64,000 nucleotides of DNA from JAHRAW01 sp965262585 (lineage in GTDB: Bacteria; Pseudomonadota; Gammaproteobacteria; Arenicellales; Poriferihabitantaceae). Under the pieces are notes generated by a model, which saw only the letters and a list, made by a program, of their open reading frames with translations, did no database searches and was not told the DNA's origin. A program made the translations under genes and the position numbers. Positions 42,963 through 51,700 of this stretch are shown piece by piece; position 1 is the stretch's first letter; every line of letters begins with the position of its first letter. The stretch covers positions 992,001 to 1,056,000 of the forward strand of contig OZ253546.1 in assembly GCA_965262585.1 (NCBI GenBank), given 5' to 3'.

Positions 42963-44745
42963 TGATGTCGATATAGCCGTGGGTCAGGTCGCAAGTCCAC
43001 ACCCGCGCCCGGCCGTCCGCCAATCCCAGATTTACTTCGATGAGGATTTCCCGGCCTTGCAAATGCCGCTCCAGCGGTGCCTCGTCGTAATCCGCAACGC
43101 GCTGACCTTGTTCGGCCACCGGCACCCCGCCGATGGTGATGGCGAGTCGTTGCGGGTTCATGCGTTGTCCCGATTTGCCCGCTGCCATGAGGATACGCCC
43201 CCAGTTGGCGTCGGCGCCGGCGATGGCGGTTTTCACCAACGGCGAGTTGGCGATGGACTTGGCGACCGCTTGGGCGGCGCGGTGGTTTTCGGCGCCGCGC
43301 ACTTCCACGGTGATGAGTTTCTGCGCGCCTTCGCCATCTCGCACCACTTGTATCGCAAGATCGCTCATCACATCTTCCAGCGCGCGCTGAAAATCATCGA
43401 GCGCCGGGGTGTCGATAGAATCCGGCGCCGGATTGCCGGCCTTGCCGGTGGCAAACACGATGCACATATCCGAGGTGGATGTGTCGCCGTCAACGGTAAT
43501 CGCGTTGAAGGATTTTTCATTCGCCGCCGCCAGTAAGCCGTGCAACACCGACTGCGAAATCGCCGCGTCTGTGAATAGAAAGGCGAGCAAGGTGGCCATG
43601 TCCGGCTCGATCATGCCCGAGCCTTTGGCGAAGCCGTTGATGGTCACCGGCGTGCCGGAAATCACCGCGCTTGCGGTCGCGCCTTTGGCGAAGGTGTCGG
43701 TGGTGCCGATGGCGGTGGCGGCGCGCTGCCATGCGTCTTCGGCAAGCGTTGCCGCCAATCGCGGGATAACTCCGACGAGGTTATCCACCGGCAATGGCTC
43801 GCCGATAACGCCGGTGGATGCGGCAAGCACTTCATCCGCCCGACAGCCGACCTCGGCGGCGACTGCTTCGCAAGTTTGCAGCACATGATGTCGGCCCGCT
43901 TCGCCGGTGCCGACGTTGGCATTGCCGGCATTGACAATCAACGCACGGGGCGACTGGCTCTGCAACTGGCGCCGACACCATTCCACCGGCGCACCGACCA
44001 CCATCGAGCGAGTCAGCACCCCGGCGGCGGTCGTGCCTTCATCCATCACCGCTAACATCAAGTCATCCCGGCCCCGGTAACGCCCCCCGGATTCGACGGC
44101 CGCCAATCGCGCCCCGGCGATGGGTGGCAATGCGGGGAAGGTGGTGGGTGCGAGGGGGGATTTTTTATTAGATGTGTTATTAAAAAATGCACACCACTTC
44201 CCCTTTGCATCTTTGTATTCGGTATTCGGGGGTAATCTTATTTTGCAACTCGCGACAATTTCCTTCAGGGATTCGTTGGTATGTGACGCGATTGGTTTAA
44301 ACATTGCACGGGAGCGCGGAGATTCTTCTGGTATCCTCGGCGTAGCACCGGAGTTGTATTGACAAAAAAATATATCGTCGCCGTGGTTTTCATTTTTTAG
44401 GTCACCAAGTCGGCAACGCAATATGATGTGATGCGAATACTTACTACCAAACCCTTCGGGGATTTTTCCCGGCCAGAAAAACACATGCTCGTTGATGTAT
44501 TTAACATATTCGAGGAATGTCGTGCCATCGTTAAATACAATTTTTTTGGTTAACGGACTCTGGTCGCGCAAGATTACGCCATTCTCCAACGGCAGACACG
44601 TGTCTCGCTTCTGCATCTCGTGGCGCTCTTTCTCGGATTCGCTCATCAGCAAAGACGCGCTACGAAGGATGCCGTCGGTTTTCAACTTCGGAAAATTTTC
44701 CGGATCAATGAAATGTAATAACCACAAGTTATCGTTCAACGCCAT
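42943..44745 (-). CDS. argJ: DUF7002-like domain fused to ArgJ (ornithine acetyltransferase)
   Basis: Residues about 210-600 are ArgJ, the bifunctional glutamate N-acetyltransferase/ornithine acetyltransferase of arginine synthesis: GRYRGRDDLMLAVMDEGTTA, NAGNAN, STGVIGEPLP, and the self-cleavage motif KGAT at 354-357. Residues 1-190 are a different domain, LWLLHFIDPENFPKLKTDGI, VILRDQSPLTKKI, INEHVFFWPGKI and YNSGATPR, matching my recollection of DUF7002 (an ADP-ribosyltransferase-like family). The frame is continuous through Lys/Ser-rich residues 190-200, and ArgJ has no ATG or GTG of its own near the joint. The AT-rich DUF7002 part contrasts with the GC-rich ArgJ part. The ATG at 44745, spaced best from GGGAAG, abuts the secA stop (TGATG); 44748 is the alternative. 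Confidence 0.88.
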   Translation of the reverse strand: MALNDNLWLLHFIDPENFPKLKTDGILRSASLLMSESEKERHEMQKRDTCLPLENGVILRDQSPLTKKIVFNDGTTFLEYVKYINEHVFFWPGKIPEGFGSKYSHHIILRCRLGDLKNENHGDDIFFCQYNSGATPRIPEESPRSRAMFKPIASHTNESLKEIVASCKIRLPPNTEYKDAKGKWCAFFNNTSNKKSPLAPTTFPALPPIAGARLAAVESGGRYRGRDDLMLAVMDEGTTAAGVLTRSMVVGAPVEWCRRQLQSQSPRALIVNAGNANVGTGEAGRHHVLQTCEAVAAEVGCRADEVLAASTGVIGEPLPVDNLVGVIPRLAATLAEDAWQRAATAIGTTDTFAKGATASAVISGTPVTINGFAKGSGMIEPDMATLLAFLFTDAAISQSVLHGLLAAANEKSFNAITVDGDTSTSDMCIVFATGKAGNPAPDSIDTPALDDFQRALEDVMSDLAIQVVRDGEGAQKLITVEVRGAENHRAAQAVAKSIANSPLVKTAIAGADANWGRILMAAGKSGQRMNPQRLAITIGGVPVAEQGQRVADYDEAPLERHLQGREILIEVNLGLADGRARVWTCDLTHGYIDINADYRT

Positions 44746-47468
44746 CATAACTTCCCATGACACTGCTTATACTTCTTCCCCGAATCGCACGGACACGGAT
44801 CATTACGGCCTATTTTTTTGGTTTTGCGCACGAATGGTTGGTCGCCGGATATGGCGCTGACGCGCTTGGCTGATTGGGCGGTTTTTTTGGCGTCTGTCGT
44901 GGCTGTCGGTGCATCGGCGTGGATGAAATTCATCGACTGTTGGCGGCGGCGTTCTTCCATTTCGGCGATTTCTTGTTCGCTTGGGATGTGAAAACGCGCC
45001 AGAGCCGAAATCACATCGAATTTTACATTTTCAAGTAGCACGGTGAACATCTCAAAGGCTTCGCGCTTGTATTCCTGTTTGGGATTTTTCTGCGCGTAAC
45101 CGCGTAGGTGAATGCCCTGACGTAAATGATCCATATTAAACAGATGCTCTTTCCATTGTTCGTCCAGCACCTTGAGCATCACCGCCTTTTCGAAATGCCG
45201 CATGCCTTCGACCCCGACTCGCGCTTCCTTGTCGGCGGTCGCGGCGTTGATGGACTGTTCGATTTTTTGCCGCAGGGTTTCTTCGTGCAGAGAATCATCC
45301 TGATCGAGCCATTGTACGAGCGGCAATTTGATTCCGAAGTCGGTTTCCAGTTCCTGTTCCAGCGTCGCCACGTCCCATTGTTCTTCCAAAGTGTTGGGGG
45401 GAATGCAGCGATCAATGGCAACGGCCAGCACCTCGCCGCGCGCGTGGGTAATGTATTCGGAAATATCGTCGCTCTCCATCAGCATATTGCGCTGCTGGTA
45501 GATCACCTTGCGCTGCTCGTTGGCAACATCATCGTATTCGAGCAACTGCTTGCGCGCATCGAAGTTGTGTCCTTCTACTTTCATCTGCGCGTTCTCGATG
45601 GCGCGAGTTACCCACGGATGCTCGATGGCCTCGCCCTCTTCCATGCCGAGTTTCTGCATCAGCCCGGAGATTCGGTCGGAGCCGAAAATGCGCATGAGGT
45701 TATCCTCCAGCGACAGGTAGAAATGACTGGAACCGGGGTCGCCCTGACGGCCACATCGTCCGCGCAACTGGTTGTCTACCCGCCGGGATTCGTTCCTTTC
45801 GGTGCCGAGGACGTGCAGCCCACCGGCTTCGATGACCTGCTGATGACGCCGCTGCCATTCCTCCCGCGCCGGTTCGGCCTCGGCTTGGTCCTGCAGGTCG
45901 CTTAACTCCAGATCGAGGTTGCCGCCGAGCACGATGTCGGTGCCACGCCCGGCCATGTTGGTGGCGATGGTGACCGTGCCGGGGCGTCCGGCTTCGGCGA
46001 TGATGTTCGCTTCCTGACCGTGGTGCTTGGCGTTCAGCACTTTATGGGGGATTTCTGCTTTGTCCAGCATAGCCGACAGGCGTTCGGAGGATTCGATGGA
46101 GGCGGTGCCCACCAGCACCGGCTGGTTGCGCGTCCGGCAGTCTTCGACTCCGGCGATGATGGCGGCCATCTTTTCCTGCTCGGTACGGTATACGAGGTCG
46201 GCGTCGTCGTCTCGGATCATGGGCCGGTTGGTCGGGATGATCACCACTTCGAGGCTGTAGATTTGCAGAAATTCCGAGGCTTCGGTGTCGGCGGTGCCGG
46301 TCATGCCGGAGAGTGTCCGGTATAACCGGAAATAATTCTGGAAGGTGATCGACGCCAGCGTCTGGTTTTCCTGTTGTATGGTTACGCCTTCTTTGGCCTC
46401 GATGGCTTGGTGAAGCCCATCCGACCATCGCCTTCCCGCCATCATCCGCCCGGTGAACTCGTCGATGATGACGATTTGGTCGTCTCGCACGATGTAGGCG
46501 ACATCTTTATGGAACAGGTTGTGGGCTCTGAGTGCGGCGTATAGATGATGCACCAGGCCGATGTTGCCGATTTCATACAAACTGCCGCCCTCCGGCAGCA
46601 CGCCGTCATCCACCAACAGTTTCTCCGCCATTTCATGGCCTTGTTCGGTCAGGGACACCTGTCGGGTTTTTTCGTCGAGGGTGAAATCCCCCGGCCCGTC
46701 TTCGCCCTGCTGGAGTTGCAAGCGCGGGGCGATTTTGTTGATGCGCGTGTATAAACTGGTGCTCTCTTCGGCGGGCCCGGAAATAATCAGCGGCGTGCGC
46801 GCCTCGTCGATGAGAATCGAGTCCACCTCGTCAACGATGGCGAAACCCAAACTCGGTTGAAAGCGGTCGGCGGCGGTGAACGCCATGTTGTCGCGCAGGT
46901 AATCAAAACCGAATTCGTTGTTGGTGCCATAGACGATGTCGCTTTGGTACGCCGCCCTTTTTTCTTCCGGGTCCTGGCCCGACACCACCACCCCCACGCT
47001 CAGCCCGAGAAAATTGTAAATCTTCCCCATCCATTCGGCGTCTCGCCGGGCGAGGTAGTCGTTGACGGTGACGATGTGTACCGGAATGCCGGCCACCGCG
47101 TTCAGATACGCGGGCAAGGTGGCGACTAGAGTTTTGCCCTCGCCGGTTTTCATCTCGGCGATTTTGCCGCTGTTAAGCACCACGCCGCCCACCAACTGAA
47201 CATCGAAGTGGCGCAGCCCCAGGGTGCGCACCGAAGCTTCGCGCACCACTGCGAAGGCCTCGCTCAGCAGGTCGTCTTTGTTGGCGTTGTTCTTGGTGCT
47301 GTCTTTAATGCGCGCGCGAAATTCGCTGGTCTTGGCGGCCAGTGCCTGATCGTCCAGCGCCGACATCTCCGCCTCCAGCGCATTGATGCGGGCCACGGTC
47401 TTGTCGATGTTTTTGAGCAGCCGCTGGTTGCGGTCGCCGAAGACTTTTTTGAGTGTGTGCTGCAGCAT
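44745..47468 (-). CDS. secA: Preprotein translocase ATPase SecA
   Basis: The motor of Sec-dependent export. EMKTGEGKTLVATLPAYLNA is Walker A, FAIVDEVDSILIDEARTPL the DEAD-type box, GTASIESSERLSAMLDKAEI and TNMAGRGTDIVLGG the second ATPase domain, and the C-terminus GRNDPCPCDSGKKYKQCHG the zinc-binding SecB/ribosome contact. 907 residues, complete. It is divergent from dciA and its stop overlaps the DUF7002-argJ start. Confidence 0.97.
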   Translation of the reverse strand: MLQHTLKKVFGDRNQRLLKNIDKTVARINALEAEMSALDDQALAAKTSEFRARIKDSTKNNANKDDLLSEAFAVVREASVRTLGLRHFDVQLVGGVVLNSGKIAEMKTGEGKTLVATLPAYLNAVAGIPVHIVTVNDYLARRDAEWMGKIYNFLGLSVGVVVSGQDPEEKRAAYQSDIVYGTNNEFGFDYLRDNMAFTAADRFQPSLGFAIVDEVDSILIDEARTPLIISGPAEESTSLYTRINKIAPRLQLQQGEDGPGDFTLDEKTRQVSLTEQGHEMAEKLLVDDGVLPEGGSLYEIGNIGLVHHLYAALRAHNLFHKDVAYIVRDDQIVIIDEFTGRMMAGRRWSDGLHQAIEAKEGVTIQQENQTLASITFQNYFRLYRTLSGMTGTADTEASEFLQIYSLEVVIIPTNRPMIRDDDADLVYRTEQEKMAAIIAGVEDCRTRNQPVLVGTASIESSERLSAMLDKAEIPHKVLNAKHHGQEANIIAEAGRPGTVTIATNMAGRGTDIVLGGNLDLELSDLQDQAEAEPAREEWQRRHQQVIEAGGLHVLGTERNESRRVDNQLRGRCGRQGDPGSSHFYLSLEDNLMRIFGSDRISGLMQKLGMEEGEAIEHPWVTRAIENAQMKVEGHNFDARKQLLEYDDVANEQRKVIYQQRNMLMESDDISEYITHARGEVLAVAIDRCIPPNTLEEQWDVATLEQELETDFGIKLPLVQWLDQDDSLHEETLRQKIEQSINAATADKEARVGVEGMRHFEKAVMLKVLDEQWKEHLFNMDHLRQGIHLRGYAQKNPKQEYKREAFEMFTVLLENVKFDVISALARFHIPSEQEIAEMEERRRQQSMNFIHADAPTATTDAKKTAQSAKRVSAISGDQPFVRKTKKIGRNDPCPCDSGKKYKQCHGKL

Positions 47469-47533
47469 TTGAGCGCCTTTTGTTTGGTCGGATTATGCCA
47501 GAGTCGGCCGCCGGACGATAAGGCGGTGCGGGC

Positions 47534-47539
47534 TATAAT
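47534..47539 (+). promoter_or_regulatory. Candidate -10 box directly upstream of dciA
   Basis: A perfect TATAAT ends six bases before the dciA ATG, so transcription would begin at or near the start codon itself. No good -35 hexamer is present at 17 bases. Confidence 0.4.
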
Positions 47540-47545
47540 GGGGCA

Positions 47546-48001
47546 ATGAACGAATTTCAGTCCCTTTCAAGTTTGTTGAAGTCGGCGCTGCGGTTGGCGG
47601 GCGATATCCCCGTTCCCGACCCTCAGCAGCAAAAACTGGTCGCTTGCTGGCAACGACAGGCCGGCACCGCCGCCGCCCACAGCCAACCCCTGTTTTTCAC
47701 TTCCGGGCGGCTGGTGGTATTCGTCGAATCCGCTTCCTGGGGCAATGAAATCCGCCACCGTGCGCAACGCTTGATGGAAGCCCTGGCTACGGACGGCATC
47801 AAACTCAACGCCATCGAAGTGAAAGTCCTGCCGGGTTCCCGGACTCTCCCCCGCCGTCCCCGCAAACCGCCGCCTCAACCGTCGCCACAAAACGCCGAAC
47901 AACTCGCGCAGTCGGCACAGACCATTGAGCATCCGCAACTGAAGGAGTCCCTGTTGCGGCTGGCGAAACGGGTGGGCGAAGGCAATCAAACAGGTGAATG
48001 A
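47546..48001 (+). CDS. dciA: DciA (DUF721), replicative helicase loader
   Basis: The 151-residue protein has an N-terminal DUF721/KH-like domain (LKSALRLAGDIPVPDPQQQK to VFVESASWGNEIRHRAQRL) and a Pro/Gln-rich, low-complexity tail. DciA loads DnaB in bacteria lacking DnaC. The position between lpxC and secA is characteristic of Gammaproteobacteria. The gene stands alone on the plus strand, convergent with lpxC. Confidence 0.88.
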   Translation: MNEFQSLSSLLKSALRLAGDIPVPDPQQQKLVACWQRQAGTAAAHSQPLFFTSGRLVVFVESASWGNEIRHRAQRLMEALATDGIKLNAIEVKVLPGSRTLPRRPRKPPPQPSPQNAEQLAQSAQTIEHPQLKESLLRLAKRVGEGNQTGE

Positions 48002-48048
48002 ACCGGCAACGCATGCCGCTGACATTATTTTTCGTTATCAGGTCGCTA

Positions 48049-48960
48049 TCAGGCCGGTGCTACGGTGCGCACAAAGGGGATGGGGACTTCCGCTTCGTCT
48101 TCGTAGGACACCAGTTCCCAGGCCGATTGGTCGGCGATCAGTTTTCGCAGGAGTCTGTTGTTGAGGGCGTGGCCGGATTTGTGGGCACTGAAGGCGCCGA
48201 TTAACGGATGGCCGAGCAGGTAGAGGTCGCCGATGGCGTCGAGGACTTTGTGCTTAACGAATTCGTCGCTGTATCGCAGCCCGTCGTCGTTGAGGACGCG
48301 GAACCCGTCCATGACGATGGCGTTGTCAAAACTGCCGCCCCGGGCGAGACCGGCATTACGCAGGGCTTCGAGGTCTTCCATGAATCCGAAGGTGCGGGCG
48401 CGGCTCACTTCTTTGATGAACGAAGTGGTGGAGAAATCCACCGATGCGACTTGAGTTGAATTCTGCAGAATCGGGTGGTCGAAGTCGATGGCGAAGGATA
48501 CCTTGAAGCCGTGGAACGGCTCGAACTTCACCCACTTGTCACCGTCCGACACCCGCAGCGGTTTTTTGATGCGGATGAACTGCTTGAGCGGTTCCTGCTC
48601 GAGGATGCCTGCGGATTGCAATAAAAAGACAAACGGGCCGGCGCTGCCGTCCATGATGGGCACTTCCGGGGCGCTGACTTCAACCCGGGCGTTGTCGATG
48701 CCGAGACCGGCGAAGGCCGACATCAGATGCTCCACGGTGGAGACTTTTACGCCATCCTGTTCGAGGGTGGTGGACAGGCGGGTATCGCTGACGTTTTCCG
48801 GCTTGGCCGGTATGTCTACCGCCGGATCAAGGTCCACCCGCTGGAAAATGATACCGCTATTCGCCGGGGCCGGGCGCAGGGTAAGGTAGACTTTTCCCCC
48901 GGTGTGAAGGCCGACACCGGTCGCCCGGATGACGTTTTTGAGGGTGCGTTGTTTTATCAT
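48049..48960 (-). CDS. lpxC: UDP-3-O-acyl-N-acetylglucosamine deacetylase
   Basis: LpxC commits the cell to lipid A synthesis and uses zinc. TVEHLMSAFAGLGIDNA supplies one zinc His, and GAFSAHKSGHALNNRLLR supplies the HKxGH site with the catalytic His. QRTLKNVIRATGVGLHTG is the standard start. 303 residues, complete. It shows the organism makes an outer membrane with lipopolysaccharide. It follows ftsZ after 252 bases. Confidence 0.97.
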   Translation of the reverse strand: MIKQRTLKNVIRATGVGLHTGGKVYLTLRPAPANSGIIFQRVDLDPAVDIPAKPENVSDTRLSTTLEQDGVKVSTVEHLMSAFAGLGIDNARVEVSAPEVPIMDGSAGPFVFLLQSAGILEQEPLKQFIRIKKPLRVSDGDKWVKFEPFHGFKVSFAIDFDHPILQNSTQVASVDFSTTSFIKEVSRARTFGFMEDLEALRNAGLARGGSFDNAIVMDGFRVLNDDGLRYSDEFVKHKVLDAIGDLYLLGHPLIGAFSAHKSGHALNNRLLRKLIADQSAWELVSYEDEAEVPIPFVRTVAPA

Positions 48961-49111
48961 TCCGCGGATTCCGCGCTATCGCCGTGTGGCGGTCGTGTTG
49001 TGAACATAGGGGGGCGATACTACACCAAACCGCGCCTGAGTTGAACCGACGAGTTCATTAACCTATTGCACTATGGATAATATTGAATTATGGAAAGGTA
49101 TTGAGGTTTTG

Positions 49112-49146
49112 CCCCTCGCCCCAGCCCTCTCCCAGAAGGAGAGGGC
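49112..49146. repeat. Dispersed repeat C with perfect hairpin
   Basis: CCCTCTCC (49125-49132) and GGAGAGGG (49138-49145) form a perfect stem with a five-base loop, preceded by CCCCTCGCCCCAG. It lies in the ftsZ-lpxC gap, otherwise free of genes, and could end or stabilise the ftsZ transcript although no T-run follows on either strand. Confidence 0.7.
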
Positions 49147-49212
49147 GCAAACAGGGACGCGGCCAGTCCAACCCCGGCGGCACCCGGAGATTTTTGCCAC
49201 CGGCTTCCACCG

Positions 49213-50382
49213 CTAGTCGGCCTGTCGGCGCAAAAAGGCTGGAAGATCCAGATGCTCCACATCCAGTTTGAGGGCGGCGGAGGCGGGCCCGCCTCGGGCG
49301 ATGCGCCTTTCCGGCGGCGACTCGGAGTGGTTTGGCACTGTCTTGAGAACCGCGCCTCGGGACCGCAACTCCGGTTGGCCTGCGTCCCGGAGTTTCGGAT
49401 CGGGCGATGTTGCGGCCTCCGCTTGGGGGTCGGCAAGGCCGGTAGCCACCATGGTCACCCGCAGATTTTCCTGCATGGCGGAATCGAAGGCGGTACCGAT
49501 GACCACGTTGGCGCCGGGGGCCGCGTATTCGGCGATGGCGGTTCCCACCGCTTCGTATTCGCCGATGGCCATGTCCGGGGCGGCGGTGATGTTGACCAGC
49601 ATGCCCTTGGCACCGTGCAGGTCGACATCTTCGAGCATCGGGCTGGAAATTGCCATGCGCGCCGCTTTCACCGCACGATCTTCACCACTCGCCGTGGCCG
49701 AACCCATCATCGCCATACCCATCTCTGACATCACCGTGCGTACATCGGCGAAATCAACGTTGATGAGCCCCGGCCGGGTAATCAATTCGGCGATACCCTG
49801 CACCGCGTTAAGCAACACTTCGTCGGCTTTGTGGAAGGCGTCAATCAGGGCGGCGTCTTGGCCCATCACCGCCAGCACTTTCTCGTTGGGGATGATGATC
49901 AGCGAATCGACATGATTCTGCAGTTCACAGATGCCCTGGTGGGCCAGGTCCATTCGCTTTTTACCCTCGAACGGGAATGGCCGCGTGACCACGGCGACGG
50001 TGAGCATTTTCATCTCCCGCGCCAACTCGGCGATCACCGGTGTGGCGCCGGTGCCGGTACCACCGCCCATACCGGCGGCGATGAACACCATATCGGCGCC
50101 GGCAATGGCACCGGCGATGCGGTCGCGATCTTCGACCGCCGCTTGTCGGCCAATTTCGGGATTAGCACCGGCCCCCAACCCCTTGGTGAGGTTTTCGCCG
50201 AGTTGCAACAGCGTCGGCGCGCGCGAACGATTAAGGGTTTGTGCATCGGTGTTGGCGTTGATGAAGCCAACCCCATCGAGTTCCGACTGCAGCATGTGCT
50301 CAATCGCATTGCCGCCGCCGCCGCCAACGCCGATGACCTTAATCACCGCTTGTTGGCTTGCTGCTTCTACTAATTCAAACAT
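49213..50382 (-). CDS. ftsZ: Cell division tubulin homologue FtsZ
   Basis: FtsZ polymerises with GTP into the Z ring. IKVIGVGGGGGNAIEHML, MGGGTGTGATPVIAELA (tubulin signature) and LINVDFADVRTVM are visible, and the C-terminal peptide is LDLPAFLRRQAD, the contact for FtsA. The linker before it is short and polar. The ATG at 50382 gives 389 residues. It is 69 bases after ftsA. Confidence 0.98.
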   Translation of the reverse strand: MFELVEAASQQAVIKVIGVGGGGGNAIEHMLQSELDGVGFINANTDAQTLNRSRAPTLLQLGENLTKGLGAGANPEIGRQAAVEDRDRIAGAIAGADMVFIAAGMGGGTGTGATPVIAELAREMKMLTVAVVTRPFPFEGKKRMDLAHQGICELQNHVDSLIIIPNEKVLAVMGQDAALIDAFHKADEVLLNAVQGIAELITRPGLINVDFADVRTVMSEMGMAMMGSATASGEDRAVKAARMAISSPMLEDVDLHGAKGMLVNITAAPDMAIGEYEAVGTAIAEYAAPGANVVIGTAFDSAMQENLRVTMVATGLADPQAEAATSPDPKLRDAGQPELRSRGAVLKTVPNHSESPPERRIARGGPASAALKLDVEHLDLPAFLRRQAD

Positions 50383-50451
50383 TTTGTGTCTCCGCGTGGG
50401 TGGTAAAAGAAAAATGATAAACACTCGTGAAAAGAAAGGGAGAACCCCCTG

Positions 50452-51687
50452 TTAAAAACTGCCTCTGAACCAGCCTTTGACGCGCCCGATGATGGATTTG
50501 ACGCGGCTCGGGCTGGCGGTAATTTGCTCCAGCCGACGGCGGTTGGCGTGGCCGAACTGCACCAACCCGATACCCGTGGCATAAATGGGATTGCGAACGA
50601 CTTCGCTCAGGCCGCCGTCGTAACGGGGCATGCCAAGCCGCACCGGCAAGTGGAAAACCTCCTCGGCCAGTTCCACGATGCCTTCGATGCGGGAACTGCC
50701 GCCGGTCAACACAATGCCCGAACTGATCAATTCCTCGAACCCGCTACGGCGCAATTCGGATTGCACCAACATCAGCAATTCCTCGACCCTGGGTTCGATG
50801 ATTTCCGCAAGGTTCTGTCGCGATAGTGTCCGTGGTGGCCGCCCGCCCATGCTCGGCGCTTCGATGGTGTGTCCTTCGTCCACCAGTTGCACCAGCGTGC
50901 AGCCATATTTCTTCTTGATTTCTTCGGCGGCCTGAGTCGGGGTATGAAAAGCCACCGCGATGTCGTTGGTGACCTGGTCACCGGCGATGGGAATGACCGA
51001 AGAATGATGCAGGGCGCCGTCGGAAAATACCGCGATGTCGGTGGTGCCGCCGCCGATGTCGATCATGCACACGCCGAGTTCGCATTCGTCTTCGGTGAGC
51101 ACCGATTCGCTCGAGGCGATTTGTTCGAGGATGATGTCGTCCACTTCCAGCCCGCAGCGGCGAATGCACTTGACGATATTCTGCGCCGCGCTAACCGCGC
51201 TGGTGATCATGTGAACTTTGGCTTCCAGACGCACGCCGCACATTCCCGATGGCTCGCGGATACCGTCCTGATTGTCGATGACAAAATCCTGGGGCAGCAC
51301 ATGCAAGATTCGCTGGTCGTTGGGAATGGCGATGGCCTTAGCGGCGTCAATAACGCGGTCAATGTCGTTCCGTGACACTTCGCCGTCTCGGATGCCGACT
51401 ACGCCGTGGGAATTGAAACTGTTAATGTGCGCACCGGCGATACCGACGAACACCGAATAAATCTGGCAGTCGGCCATAAGTTCCGCTTCTTCCACGGCGC
51501 GGCGGATGGATTGCACCGTGGATTCGATGTCGGCCACCACGCCCTTGCGCAAGCCACGGGTCGGGTGATGACCGACTCCGATGACTTCGGGTTCGCCCTG
51601 GGAATTGAGTTCGGCGACGATAGCCAGCACTTTGGAAGTGCCGATGTCGAGGCCGACGATGAGATCGTTATTTGATTTTTTTGACAT
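50452..51687 (-). CDS. ftsA: Cell division protein FtsA
   Basis: An actin-like ATPase that anchors FtsZ to the membrane. DLIVGLDIGTSKVLAIVAEL is phosphate-1, GVCMIDIGGGTTDIAVF phosphate-2, and GIVLTGGSSRIEGIVEL the adenosine motif. The end, IIGRVKGWFRGSF, is the amphipathic membrane-targeting helix. 411 residues, complete. It is 13 bases after ftsQ. Confidence 0.98.
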   Translation of the reverse strand: MSKKSNNDLIVGLDIGTSKVLAIVAELNSQGEPEVIGVGHHPTRGLRKGVVADIESTVQSIRRAVEEAELMADCQIYSVFVGIAGAHINSFNSHGVVGIRDGEVSRNDIDRVIDAAKAIAIPNDQRILHVLPQDFVIDNQDGIREPSGMCGVRLEAKVHMITSAVSAAQNIVKCIRRCGLEVDDIILEQIASSESVLTEDECELGVCMIDIGGGTTDIAVFSDGALHHSSVIPIAGDQVTNDIAVAFHTPTQAAEEIKKKYGCTLVQLVDEGHTIEAPSMGGRPPRTLSRQNLAEIIEPRVEELLMLVQSELRRSGFEELISSGIVLTGGSSRIEGIVELAEEVFHLPVRLGMPRYDGGLSEVVRNPIYATGIGLVQFGHANRRRLEQITASPSRVKSIIGRVKGWFRGSF

Positions 51688-51700
51688 CGGAATTACCGGA

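Noticed and set aside
44100..44200. Frameshift or missed stop at the DUF7002/ArgJ joint
   Set aside because: Reading the bases through the joint gives one continuous frame with no stop, and both sides are intact; only raw reads could overturn this.
45126..45905. Plus-strand frame of about 259 codons antisense to secA
   Set aside because: Shadow of the SecA coding sequence; no motif, and it would begin and end within conserved SecA domains.
49112..49146. Rho-independent terminator for ftsZ
   Set aside because: The hairpin is perfect but has no following T-run in either direction, and its sequence recurs elsewhere as a dispersed repeat.
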